A stretch of DNA of 64,000 nucleotides from an uncultured Prevotellaceae bacterium (GTDB lineage: Bacteria; Bacteroidota; Bacteroidia; Bacteroidales; Bacteroidaceae). Position 1 is the stretch's first letter; each line of letters begins with the position of its first letter. The notes under the pieces are model-generated. The model searched no databases. It saw nothing but the letters and a program-made list of their open reading frames with translations, and was not told the DNA's origin. Location: NCBI GenBank assembly GCA_900316585.1, contig ONDM01000005.1, positions 1-64,000 of the forward strand, in the 5' to 3' direction. The position numbers and the translations under genes were made by a program. Shown here one piece after another: positions 18,507 to 27,394 of this stretch.

Positions 18507-20396
18507 TTATTTTAAATAGAAAGAATTTCCCATTTGACCGATGATGTCTTCTTGTATAAGTATTCGGATAGCTTGTGCTATCACATTCTTTTCTTCTCCT
18601 TGTAACAATTCAGAGAGTTGATGAGGCTTTTTGTCGTTAAGTATTTCTAGAATAAATGTGTTAGCTTCCTTTAGACATTTGATGCTTTTATTGTTCTTTT
18701 TCTTTTCCAAACAAACATCACAATGCTCACAAGGATGTATTGTCTCTTCACCAAAATATCGTAATAGCATTTCACTTCTGCAGGTGTTTTTGCTTTCTGC
18801 ATATTCTATCATGGATTTGATACGGAATTGAAGTTGACTTTTTCGATCTTCGTATATTACTTTTGGGAAAAAGATTCGTTCTCTGTCAATTCTTTTTTGC
18901 ATATATGTGATATATGGTGTGTGTTTCCTAGGAATATAATGTATGATTCCCATTTTGGAAAGTGACATCAGGTTGTCATATACTTCCATTCGAGTCAAGT
19001 TGGTAACATGTGCAAGTAATTCTTCTTCTATGTAGACATAGTCTGCAAACACACCTCCATAACAACGAAGAATACTTTGCATTACTTTTTCCATTGTATC
19101 TCCCAAATTATGAAATCTGTAAAGATCATCCCGTCTTACAGTGAACATTAATCGAGAATTACTGTCTTGCTCTTCAGTATAGTCAATTAGCCCAATCTGA
19201 CTGAGTAATTTTAAAGCACTATATGTTTGTACCGGATGATGTTTGAACCGAAGACAGAATTCCTCTAAATTGAACTCTTTAGTCACCATGAAGCCATCTC
19301 CCATAGCCATTTGATAATAATATGCCAAATGTTCATATACATCTTTAATAAACTCTTTGCTTGGATAGGCTTCTGATATGTGTTTTAGGAGTTTTGTCCG
19401 GTCTCCTTTATGGTAAAGCAAAACTGCATAGGCCCTCAATCCGTCACGTCCAGCTCTTCCTGCTTCCTGAAAATAAGCCTCAGGAGAGTCTGGTAATTGA
19501 AGATGAATAACTAGCCTTACATCAGGTTTATCTATGCCCATGCCAAAGGCATTTGTTGCAACCATGATACGTATTTCATCGTCATGCCATGCCTTTTGGC
19601 GGTAGTCTTTTTCTGTGTTAGACAGCCCTGCATGGTAAAAGGTCGCAGTAAAGCCGTGCTCACCTAACCATTTGGCTATTTCTTTAGTTGATTTTCGGTT
19701 CCGGACATATATAATTGTAGAACCAGGAGTACTATTTAGTATATGTAGTAGTTCTCCCTCCTTATCTTCGGTTTGACGAACTATATAGGACAAGTTTTCA
19801 CGTTCGAAACTCATACGAAATACTTGTCCGTTCTTAAATTCTAATTTTTCTTGAATGTCTTTAACTACTTCTATTGTAGCTGTGGCAGTCAAAGCTAATA
19901 CGGGGGTGTTAGGGAGTAATTTGCGAATTTCTGCGATCTTCAGATATGAAGGACGAAAATCATATCCCCATTGAGATATACAATGAGCTTCATCTACTGT
20001 GACGAAGCTAATTTTCATGTGCTGAAGTTTTGTTTGGAAAATCTGTGTGGACAGACGCTCAGGTGAAACATATAAAAATTTATAGTCACCTAAGATACAA
20101 TTATCTAATGCTGTCAAGATTTCCTGACGAGTTAAACCTGAATAGATGGCTGTAGCTTTAATGCCTTTCTTCCTAAGGTTTTGAACCTGATCCTTCATCA
20201 AAGCAATGAGTGGGGTTATAACAATGCATGTGCCTTTTTTGGCCAATGCAGGCACTTGGAAAGTTACCGATTTACCACCACCTGTTGGCATAAGGCCTAA
20301 TGTGTCACACCCATTTCCAATGCTTTCAATTATATCTTTTTGAATGCCCCTAAAATGGTCGTAACCCCAGTATTCTTTGAGAATGCTTTCGTACAT
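18507..20396 (-). CDS. RecQ-family DNA helicase, form without HRDC
   Basis: A 629-aa RecQ helicase with Walker A TGGGKS (Lys42), DEAH at 135-138, [10 protein letters not shown] and an RQC zinc site ([11 protein letters not shown], then CEHCDVC). Unlike RecQ at 7755-9575, it has no HRDC domain and ends in a short winged-helix-like tail. It is 3 nt from recJ and 7 nt from ruvA, so all three repair proteins are made from one message. RecQ with RecJ resects DNA ends in the RecFOR pathway (family knowledge). Confidence 0.94.
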   Translation of the reverse strand: MYESILKEYWGYDHFRGIQKDIIESIGNGCDTLGLMPTGGGKSVTFQVPALAKKGTCIVITPLIALMKDQVQNLRKKGIKATAIYSGLTRQEILTALDNCILGDYKFLYVSPERLSTQIFQTKLQHMKISFVTVDEAHCISQWGYDFRPSYLKIAEIRKLLPNTPVLALTATATIEVVKDIQEKLEFKNGQVFRMSFERENLSYIVRQTEDKEGELLHILNSTPGSTIIYVRNRKSTKEIAKWLGEHGFTATFYHAGLSNTEKDYRQKAWHDDEIRIMVATNAFGMGIDKPDVRLVIHLQLPDSPEAYFQEAGRAGRDGLRAYAVLLYHKGDRTKLLKHISEAYPSKEFIKDVYEHLAYYYQMAMGDGFMVTKEFNLEEFCLRFKHHPVQTYSALKLLSQIGLIDYTEEQDSNSRLMFTVRRDDLYRFHNLGDTMEKVMQSILRCYGGVFADYVYIEEELLAHVTNLTRMEVYDNLMSLSKMGIIHYIPRKHTPYITYMQKRIDRERIFFPKVIYEDRKSQLQFRIKSMIEYAESKNTCRSEMLLRYFGEETIHPCEHCDVCLEKKKNNKSIKCLKEANTFILEILNDKKPHQLSELLQGEEKNVIAQAIRILIQEDIIGQMGNSFYLK

Positions 20397-20399
20397 TTC

Positions 20400-22127
20400 T
20401 TATTGGATAGGTTCACAAGGTTGAATATCTTCTATTTGTAATTGGGGCTCACCCCTCTTATAGATATTGTCTTCTATCGTATAACAAATATCAAATGCCC
20501 GTTTTGTCTTGATGTAACGAGCTTGTGAACTTTGTCCAAAGGCAATACCATTCATAATTTGATTTGATTTGTTGTCCACCAATTCTAATTTGATATGTTC
20601 TTGCTCCCTCCCAACGACCTTGCTGGTACCGTAATCATATACGTTATGTGTACAGAAAACGGGTTTTTGGTTGTCAGGACCAAAGGGTCGGAATTTTTTC
20701 AAGTCCAAATGAAATTTCTGTGTGATGTCTTTAAATTCTAGTTCTGCATCAATATAGAGGTTTGCCCTAGTTTGTTCTGGCTCAATATGTTCAGATACGT
20801 AATCCTCAAAACGTTGAGTGAATTCTGGTACATTTTCAACTTTGAGTGATAAACCGGCAGCATAGGTATGTCCTCCAAAATTCTCCAGGAGATCTCGACA
20901 GTTTTCAATAGCTTTATAAACATCGAAGCCAGAAACGCTTCTTGCAGATCCAGTGGCAATATTATCTGTTCTAGTCAGAACAACAGCTGGCCTATAATAA
21001 ATTTCTGTAAGGCGTGATGCTACAATACCGATAACACCCTTATGCCAGTCTTCATTGAAGATAACGATACTTTTCTTGTTTTTCAGACTTGCATATTGTT
21101 CGACCAACTCGTTGGCTTCTTCTGTCATTTGCTTGTCCAAATCCTTTCGGGTCTCATTATACTGGTTAATCTGATTCGCTAATTCCAAAGCTTTAGGGAA
21201 GTCTTTTTCTACCAGAAGTTCCACACTCTGCTTGCCATTCTGAATACGGCCTGAAGCATTTATTCTAGGACCGATTTTAAAAACGATATCACTCATAGTA
21301 ATGTCACGCCCTGAAAGGCCACAGACTTCAAGAATAGCACGTAAGCCTACGCTTGGATTCGTGTTGAGTTGTTTCAAACCATGACAGGCTAACACACGAT
21401 TTTCCCCCATGATAGGAACTATATCAGAAGCTATGCTGACTGCTACCAAGTCAAGTAAAGGGGTGAGTTGGCTCATTTCTATCCCATTGTTCATGGAAAA
21501 TGCTTGCATGAACTTGAAACCGACTCCGCATCCAGAGAGATGAGGATAAGGGTAGTGATTGTCTATGCGTTTCGCATTTAAAATAGCAACTGCAGGAGGA
21601 AGAATCTCATCAGGAACATGGTGGTCACAAATAATGAAATCGATACCTTTTTCTTTTGCATATGTAATTTCTTCAACGGCTTTAATGCCGCAATCAAGGA
21701 CGATGACTAGTTTAACTCCTGTATTAGCTGCATAGTCTACTCCTTGGTGGGATACACCATATCCTTCTTCATACCGGTCTGGTATGTAGTAGTCTACATT
21801 TGAATAGAACTGAAGAAGGAATTTGTAGACGAGTGCCACAGCTGTGGTACCATCAACGTCATAGTCTCCATACACCAATACTCTTTCTTTCCTACCCATT
21901 GCCAAATTTAAACGCTCAACAGCCTTATCCATGTCATTTAATAGGAAAGGGTCGTGGAGTTCACTGAGATGAGGACGGAAGAACTTTCTTGCTGCTTCTG
22001 CAGTGTTGATGCCTCGTGCCATCAAAAGACGACCTAGCACAGGGTTGATATTTAACTCTTTGGCTAGCAGCTTAGCCGCCTCTATTTGTTCTGATGTAGG
22101 AGGTTCGTAATTCCATTTGTAATTCAT
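20400..22127 (-). CDS. recJ: single-stranded-DNA exonuclease RecJ
   Basis: RecJ (575 aa) is a 5'-3' ssDNA exonuclease of the DHH superfamily. Metal motifs are visible as YGDYDVDGTTA (near 80), VLDCGIK, CDHHVPDE and the DHHA1 motif GGHTYAAG. It is the first gene of the recJ-recQ-ruvA operon and has normal length. Its promoter should lie in 22128-22220, but I see no clear TAnnTTTG there. Confidence 0.96.
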   Translation of the reverse strand: MNYKWNYEPPTSEQIEAAKLLAKELNINPVLGRLLMARGINTAEAARKFFRPHLSELHDPFLLNDMDKAVERLNLAMGRKERVLVYGDYDVDGTTAVALVYKFLLQFYSNVDYYIPDRYEEGYGVSHQGVDYAANTGVKLVIVLDCGIKAVEEITYAKEKGIDFIICDHHVPDEILPPAVAILNAKRIDNHYPYPHLSGCGVGFKFMQAFSMNNGIEMSQLTPLLDLVAVSIASDIVPIMGENRVLACHGLKQLNTNPSVGLRAILEVCGLSGRDITMSDIVFKIGPRINASGRIQNGKQSVELLVEKDFPKALELANQINQYNETRKDLDKQMTEEANELVEQYASLKNKKSIVIFNEDWHKGVIGIVASRLTEIYYRPAVVLTRTDNIATGSARSVSGFDVYKAIENCRDLLENFGGHTYAAGLSLKVENVPEFTQRFEDYVSEHIEPEQTRANLYIDAELEFKDITQKFHLDLKKFRPFGPDNQKPVFCTHNVYDYGTSKVVGREQEHIKLELVDNKSNQIMNGIAFGQSSQARYIKTKRAFDICYTIEDNIYKRGEPQLQIEDIQPCEPIQ

Positions 22128-22510
22128 TTATATTTATTTTTTCTTTTTTCTAATCTCAGGAGTGCAAATGATTCGGGAGGAAATTGCACATTCAATCGGT
22201 AAAAATACTAAAAAAACATGAAAATGCCACTATTTCTATATTAAATTAACAGAAATAGCGGCATTTTATGGGATAGAAGGTGTTATCGTTTAGTAAGATA
22301 CCTCTAATAAAATAGTTTGTATGCCGTATTCGTTCATTTATTATAAGTGTTATTCTTTTTTTGAATCCAAATAAGGATTGTATTATTATGATATACAAAT
22401 TTATCCTTTATTGACTTGTTATTTAATCTAGGAAAGTTTGTTCTGCTCAAAGCAATGTACTTAATTTTATGGGGAGGGTAATAGAATAAGTCTCTACAAT
22501 CTAGATGGAT
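22128..22510. other. gene-free stretch between recJ and GH2 gene
   Basis: About 380 nt of AT-rich sequence without a convincing reading frame on either strand. It contains one copy of a palindromic repeat (22221-22267) and a small inverted repeat (AATCC 22364-22368 with GGATT 22375-22379). It should also hold the recJ promoter. I see nothing else that I can name. Confidence 0.6.
22221..22267. repeat. palindromic repeat, copy 1
   Basis: AAAATGCCACTATTTCT (22221-22237) and AGAAATAGCGGCATTTT (22251-22267) form a 17-position stem with one A-C mismatch, which becomes a G-U pair in minus-strand RNA. A second copy at 26071-26117 matches in about 40 of 47 positions, including the loop, so this is a repeated element and not just a terminator. 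Confidence 0.75.
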
Positions 22511-22539
22511 CAAAAAGAGGACTATTAGTCCTCTTTTTG
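22511..22539. terminator. terminator of the ROK-GH2 operon
   Basis: CAAAAAGAGGACT (22511-22523) and AGTCCTCTTTTTG (22527-22539) form a perfect 13-bp hairpin with a 3-nt loop, 5 nt after the GH2 stop on the minus strand. It is symmetrical and would work in both directions. Confidence 0.9.
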
Positions 22540-22543
22540 TCTT

Positions 22544-25051
22544 TTATAATTTAATTTGTTGTTCTTCAATATTCCAACCTTCTATGGTCAACTTGCATCC
22601 CTTAGGAAGTGTGCTAATTGGAAGTTTACTGATTATGGTCTTCTCTGAATGAGGTTCCAAGCTGATATAGTTATCAGAGTAGAATGTTGGAATTATCAGT
22701 TCACCTTTCTTGTCCTTTAGTGCTAATCTGACAAAGAACGCAACAATATCAGATGGGTTCTGAATGGTAATAACAAGTTCAGACTGGTTGTTTACGGATG
22801 CTTTTACAATAGGTTTTACCAAAGGCAAGGTTGTCAGTTTGCTATAATCTCCGTATGTAAGCATTGGGGTTGTTATCCAATCCGATTTTTGCCAATTGTG
22901 TACATCTGGCTTATCGGTAAGTACATAGTCATTATAGATCACATTGTTATCTGTTTCCAATTCTAAAAACAAGAAGGCATTGCCCTTTACTTCATCTACT
23001 TTAAAGACTTTCTTAGGAACTCTAGGCTGAGATTCAATATCCTTTGAATCTTTTGTCAATACCTTACCATCTAACCCGTAAATAGTCATGGTAGCTTTCA
23101 GAACATGTTTGTGTTGAGTGTCATTAACTACCCATATATTTCCATTGTAGTCATAAATGAGTTGGCAAGGTTCGTTACCTTTTTTCACAGAATAGTAAGA
23201 TGCATTAGGCACTAGATAATGGTCATACAATTGCCAGTAAAGGCCTGGACGTGCTCCATTCAGCATCCATTGGATAATACCAGTAGTATGAGGCTCATTT
23301 ACCCTAAAAGCCTCGAACATGGCTCTGGTACTCTCATAGTTGGCCAAATCTGCACGGTGCAAGAAATCTTCTAGGTTCTCAGCTTTGCCATATCGTCCAG
23401 TAACTACTTCTACTAAACGATCCAATTTACCCATTGAAGATTCAGAAGCGGTACAGTGGTAATTCCAGACATCTGAGATAGGCCAAGGGCTTTGACCTAA
23501 CATACGTATAAGTGATTCCTTTTGAGGAAGTTGGGCACCTATGCCTGTTTCAGTATTAAAACCTATAGCACCACCCAATGCCCGTTTGTCGTACCAGTAA
23601 GCAGGACCTACATAATCATATGGGCCCTCCATCTTCATTCCTGCTGAGCCAGAGAGGGTACTCTCAAGTTTCTTTGCAGAAGTAACCATAGGACGAGTAG
23701 GGTCAATTTGGCGGAGAATCTCATTGTAATCACGTTCTAAGGCTGGAGTCGGTAACTTGTCGCTGCCTACGAACCAGCAGATGATACTAGGGTGATTACG
23801 AAGCCATAGAATCTGGTCTTTAAAATATTGTCCCATAAGGACACGATCACTCTCTGAAAGTAATCCACCATAGATTTCGTCACAATGTACACCCAGATAT
23901 ACTTCCCATTCCCAGTGGCAGGTCCATCCTGGGAGTACCATGATACCTTTTTGGTCGCAGACATCAAATATATGTTGCGAAGTACCCCAAATGTTCTCCA
24001 TTCGAATGGCATTCATATTCATGTCACAGACATAATTGATCTGTGTTTCATAACGTGCATCGTCGTCGCGCATAAATATGTCATCAGTCCATCCTCCACC
24101 TCTGACTAAAACCTGTTTGCCATTCAATGTAAATCCTCTAAATCCCTCTTTAGTATAATAACTGCCAATTTCACGAATACCGAAAGAAGTGTTTGCTTTA
24201 TCGGTAGTCGTATTATTTGTTTGGAATTGCAGCTCCATATTATAGAGTTCAGGAGTTCCCATCTGTCTACACCACCAAAGTCTAGGGTTTTCAACGTGCA
24301 GAATCGGAACTACATCCGCATTTAAACGTACTGTCTTTTTTTCATTGGCAGCCAAAGCAACAGGGTAACTGAATGTTTTTCCATCGAATTTACCTATTAT
24401 TTGACCTTGAATAGGATGATCTGTTACATTAGTAACATCTGCACTTATCTGCAGCCATGCTTCTTTCAATGTAGAGGTGTTGACTTGGCTAGATACACCT
24501 AGGTTTTGAACTAAGACATCGCCACAGATGTGGATAGAAACGGGTCTGAAAATACCCATACTTTCATCGGCAGGTCTTGGATTCCAATCAACATAACCTG
24601 CATTTGGTTCTCCTTTTTGTGCTCTGAAGACTTCGATTTCCAGCTTGTTAAATGCCTGTGCATATTTGGTAATATCCAATGTGTGTCTTCGGTATGCGCC
24701 ATAGATGGTGTTCTTGTCGGCCACTAATTTACCATTTAGATAGATGTTGGCTCTATAGCTGATTCCATCAAGTTGCAAGAAAATATGATCCTCCAGATCT
24801 TTAGTGGTCAGTTCAAACTCTTTTGAATAAATGAAAGGTTGATCAAATCTACTTCGGTCTATATCTTTATAAGCTAAACCTTCCAAAATGTTTGGATATT
24901 CCCCATTAGCAGTCAAAACTCCCATTATGGTTGATGGAACAGTCGCTTTGTATTTCCCATTTAATAACCAGCCATCGGTTAGAGGAATGTCTTTAGCAGC
25001 TATGTGCAAAGGAAATAACATTATTAAAAACAATAGTTTAAAAATCTTCAT
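22544..25051 (-). CDS. secreted GH2 glycosidase, exo-beta-D-glucosaminidase-like
   Basis: An 835-aa glycoside hydrolase family 2 protein with a signal peptide (KIFKLLFLIMLFPLHIAA), so probably periplasmic. Order: sugar-binding jelly roll (about 30-180; WNPRPADESMGIFRPV), Ig-like domain, TIM barrel (about 300-560), C-terminal beta domains. The usual GH2 Asn-Glu acid/base pair is replaced by GSD (Asp431), and NTETG supplies Glu501 as nucleophile. This Asp/Glu pair with about 70 residues between is the pattern of CsxA-type exo-beta-D-glucosaminidases, with which MEGPYDYVGPAYWY also agrees. A beta-mannosidase is the alternative. It is cotranscribed with the ROK kinase 27 nt upstream. Confidence 0.85.
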   Translation of the reverse strand: MKIFKLLFLIMLFPLHIAAKDIPLTDGWLLNGKYKATVPSTIMGVLTANGEYPNILEGLAYKDIDRSRFDQPFIYSKEFELTTKDLEDHIFLQLDGISYRANIYLNGKLVADKNTIYGAYRRHTLDITKYAQAFNKLEIEVFRAQKGEPNAGYVDWNPRPADESMGIFRPVSIHICGDVLVQNLGVSSQVNTSTLKEAWLQISADVTNVTDHPIQGQIIGKFDGKTFSYPVALAANEKKTVRLNADVVPILHVENPRLWWCRQMGTPELYNMELQFQTNNTTTDKANTSFGIREIGSYYTKEGFRGFTLNGKQVLVRGGGWTDDIFMRDDDARYETQINYVCDMNMNAIRMENIWGTSQHIFDVCDQKGIMVLPGWTCHWEWEVYLGVHCDEIYGGLLSESDRVLMGQYFKDQILWLRNHPSIICWFVGSDKLPTPALERDYNEILRQIDPTRPMVTSAKKLESTLSGSAGMKMEGPYDYVGPAYWYDKRALGGAIGFNTETGIGAQLPQKESLIRMLGQSPWPISDVWNYHCTASESSMGKLDRLVEVVTGRYGKAENLEDFLHRADLANYESTRAMFEAFRVNEPHTTGIIQWMLNGARPGLYWQLYDHYLVPNASYYSVKKGNEPCQLIYDYNGNIWVVNDTQHKHVLKATMTIYGLDGKVLTKDSKDIESQPRVPKKVFKVDEVKGNAFLFLELETDNNVIYNDYVLTDKPDVHNWQKSDWITTPMLTYGDYSKLTTLPLVKPIVKASVNNQSELVITIQNPSDIVAFFVRLALKDKKGELIIPTFYSDNYISLEPHSEKTIISKLPISTLPKGCKLTIEGWNIEEQQIKL

Positions 25052-25078
25052 AGTTCGTTTGGTTTTATTTCATTTGTT

Positions 25079-25909
25079 TTATTCATCACAAAGCATTGCT
25101 GCTCCTAATAGAGCAGCGTCTTCTAATGTAGATGGCTGTACTTTTAATTGGGCTGTACTTGCAGGGTAAGGGAATTCTTGAATGCATTTCCACATGCTAT
25201 CTTTGAAATAATCAAAGGCTTTAGCAATACTTCCACCTAAAAAAATTGCCTCAGGGTCATAGCAGTACATAGTCGCTTTAATCAAGTTGCCCATATGTTT
25301 TCCGAATTCATCCCAAGCCTGTAGGGCCATTATATCGTTCTCTATTGCTAATTCTGACAGTTCTTTACCACTTTTGCCAAAGAATTTTGGGAAAAAGGTA
25401 CTGCTACAGTAATGCTCATAGTCTGAATCTAAATAAGGTAGAGAACCAATTTCGCCAACACCAGTATTTTTACCATTATAAAGTTTGTGGTTTACAATAA
25501 CACCTGCACCAACCCCGGTTCCAAGTGTGATACCTACCATGTCCGCGAAAGCCTTTCCTTCTCCACAGGTGGAGACTCCAAGTGCGAAGCAGTTAGAATC
25601 ATTGTTTAGCATTACTTTCACTTGGAAACGGTTCTCCAAGATTTCTTTGAGATGAACTTCTTGCCAAGAAGGAATATTGGCTGCATTATACACTATACCT
25701 TTCTCTCTGTCGAGAACGGAAGGAATTCCTGCTCCTATACCGGTAACTTGCTTATTTATAAGCTCAGTAATCAGCCCACAGAGGGTTTCTATCACGATAA
25801 CTTCGCTTTCCGAAGCTGGGCAAGCTGTTGATAGTTTCTTTACAAGGTGACCCTTATCAACTAAGGCTGCCTTAATATTTGTACCACCTAGATCTATTCC
25901 AATATACAT
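25079..25909 (-). CDS. ROK-family sugar kinase
   Basis: A 276-aa ROK kinase. The ATP site DLGGTNIKAALV is at residues 5-16 and the catalytic Asp lies in LNNDSNCFALG. The usual ROK zinc motif (GEIGH followed by a CxCGxxGC cluster) is absent: the sequence reads GEIGSLPYLDSDYEHYC. It is the first gene of an operon with the GH2 enzyme, so its likely substrate is the released sugar, possibly glucosamine, mannose or glucose. A broad-range ROK hexokinase that acts on amino sugars is known in Bacteroides fragilis (RokA); orthology is not shown here. Confidence 0.88.
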   Translation of the reverse strand: MYIGIDLGGTNIKAALVDKGHLVKKLSTACPASESEVIVIETLCGLITELINKQVTGIGAGIPSVLDREKGIVYNAANIPSWQEVHLKEILENRFQVKVMLNNDSNCFALGVSTCGEGKAFADMVGITLGTGVGAGVIVNHKLYNGKNTGVGEIGSLPYLDSDYEHYCSSTFFPKFFGKSGKELSELAIENDIMALQAWDEFGKHMGNLIKATMYCYDPEAIFLGGSIAKAFDYFKDSMWKCIQEFPYPASTAQLKVQPSTLEDAALLGAAMLCDE

Positions 25910-25973
25910 GTTTGTCTTAATTGATTAAAAAACATGAAAGATACACTCTAAATATGTTGTGCATCTAATAATG

Positions 25974-25981
25974 CAAATATA
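25974..25981 (-). promoter_or_regulatory. -7 element for the ROK-GH2 operon
   Basis: On the minus strand TATATTTG fits TAnnTTTG, 65 nt before the ROK ATG. No clear -33 TTTG is present at 19-21 bp. Confidence 0.45.
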
Positions 25982-26070
25982 TTGTTTTTTCTGGAATAAC
26001 ATTGATTGTTATGTAAAAATCTTTACAAGAGCGGAGAGAAGATTTTACATTTATAAGTGCTAAATAATAA

Positions 26071-26117
26071 GAAATGCCGCTATTCCAATATCGAATTAAT
26101 GGAAATAGCGGCATTTT
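26071..26117. repeat. palindromic repeat, copy 2 (probable terminator)
   Basis: AATGCCGCTATT (26073-26084) and AATAGCGGCATT pair perfectly around a 20-nt middle; flanks extend the pairing with one bulge. It lies 22 nt after the stop codon of the cysteine peptidase gene on the minus strand and shares stem and loop sequence with the copy at 22221-22267. Confidence 0.75.
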
Positions 26118-26138
26118 ATCCAAGTGCAGGTATTAAAA

Positions 26139-27383
26139 TTATTTTATACCATATTTAGCTTTTAAAACTTTTGAAATGGCATTTTTGTTGATGAGAATAT
26201 TTAGGGTCTTTGCACGGACATACTCTGGAGTTACATAATAAATCCCATGATAATTCCCCGAGTCTCCCCATGAATTCTTTACCATATAATATCTGTTACC
26301 CCATTGGTCTTTAGCTACACCAAAGATTTGCATGGCATGGTCATCGGTAGTAGTCTTGCCATCATACATAGCCTGACGCTCTGCAGCTGTAACAACTTTC
26401 TGAGGTTTGGGGAGAACTTCCTCGTTTTCTAGTTTTGACGCTTGATTAGAGTCTATGCCTACCCAATGTGCTTGGTCGGATCCTATAGCACTTTCTACGG
26501 CATCCTCATCGTTGTAGACTCCTACACCTTGACGTGTGAAACCTTGTTCACTTACATCTGTACCCCAAAGAATGGTATAACCAGCATTGAGGGCATCTTC
26601 AAATACTTGGCAGAAATCATCCAGCTCCAAATTGTATGAAAGTTGCCAACGCCAATTATCTTGTGCTTCTAGGGCATAACCTATTCCAATGTTCTCTCCT
26701 TCACTGTAAGGATGATGAGCAAAACTTGTAAGAGATACGTAATCTTTGGGATTTATGCCTAAAGTCTTAGCAAATGAAAGTGGAGTGTATTCTTTTCCTT
26801 CAAAAGTGAATTTTTCAGGACACTTGCCTAGATAAACCTCATGAACAGCACGTAAAGCTTTCTTGTAAAGTTGTTCACCATCAGGGGATACCTGCATACC
26901 ATTTCGCAAACGTCCTTTAGCTATAGCATCTACCATCGGATTGGTCAAAGCTGAAAGTTCAGAATGGTTTGACAGTTCTTTCCCGTACATTGCACCTGCT
27001 GGCATTTCAGAATCTGGAACCATGCCATATTGTTCCATGGTCACCAAAATATCACCGAAGTCTCCACCTTGACCGAAACTTACGTCACCAGAAGTCCGGA
27101 CAGCCTTTTCTGCTCGATCCATGTAGGTGTTGAATGCTACATACATTTCACTAAGATCATATGCTTTTTTCTTGGTACGAAGAATTTCAGATTCTAAGAA
27201 TCCGATTCCGGAATAGGCCCAGCATGTACCAGCATTGCTCTGATTCTTGACAGGGGTAATGGCTATAGAATCTACAGTTGTGAAGATGAAATTAGGCATC
27301 TTCGGCTGCGGAGGACGTTGCCCTTGTGCTGAAACGGTGAGGCTGCAGCATAAAGCTGCAGCTATTATGATTGAATTCTTCAT
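26139..27383 (-). CDS. secreted C1-family aminopeptidase (bleomycin hydrolase type), copy 1
   Basis: A 414-aa papain-fold peptidase of the bleomycin hydrolase/PepC type. The signal peptide (KNSIIIAAALCCSLTVSAQ) predicts export, unlike cytoplasmic PepC. The catalytic triad is Cys54 (NAGTCWAYSG), His349 (DDHAMQIFG) and Asn370 (VKNSWGDSG). The C terminus ends in a lysine. It lies 11 nt downstream of a close paralogue of nearly equal length, so it arose by tandem duplication. A palindromic terminator-like repeat follows. Confidence 0.93.
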   Translation of the reverse strand: MKNSIIIAAALCCSLTVSAQGQRPPQPKMPNFIFTTVDSIAITPVKNQSNAGTCWAYSGIGFLESEILRTKKKAYDLSEMYVAFNTYMDRAEKAVRTSGDVSFGQGGDFGDILVTMEQYGMVPDSEMPAGAMYGKELSNHSELSALTNPMVDAIAKGRLRNGMQVSPDGEQLYKKALRAVHEVYLGKCPEKFTFEGKEYTPLSFAKTLGINPKDYVSLTSFAHHPYSEGENIGIGYALEAQDNWRWQLSYNLELDDFCQVFEDALNAGYTILWGTDVSEQGFTRQGVGVYNDEDAVESAIGSDQAHWVGIDSNQASKLENEEVLPKPQKVVTAAERQAMYDGKTTTDDHAMQIFGVAKDQWGNRYYMVKNSWGDSGNYHGIYYVTPEYVRAKTLNILINKNAISKVLKAKYGIK

Positions 27384-27394
27384 TCAGCTCTTAT

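Noticed and set aside
22544-25909. Polysaccharide utilization locus around the GH2 and ROK genes
   Set aside because: No SusC/SusD-like, sensor or other glycosidase genes are adjacent; only two genes form the unit.
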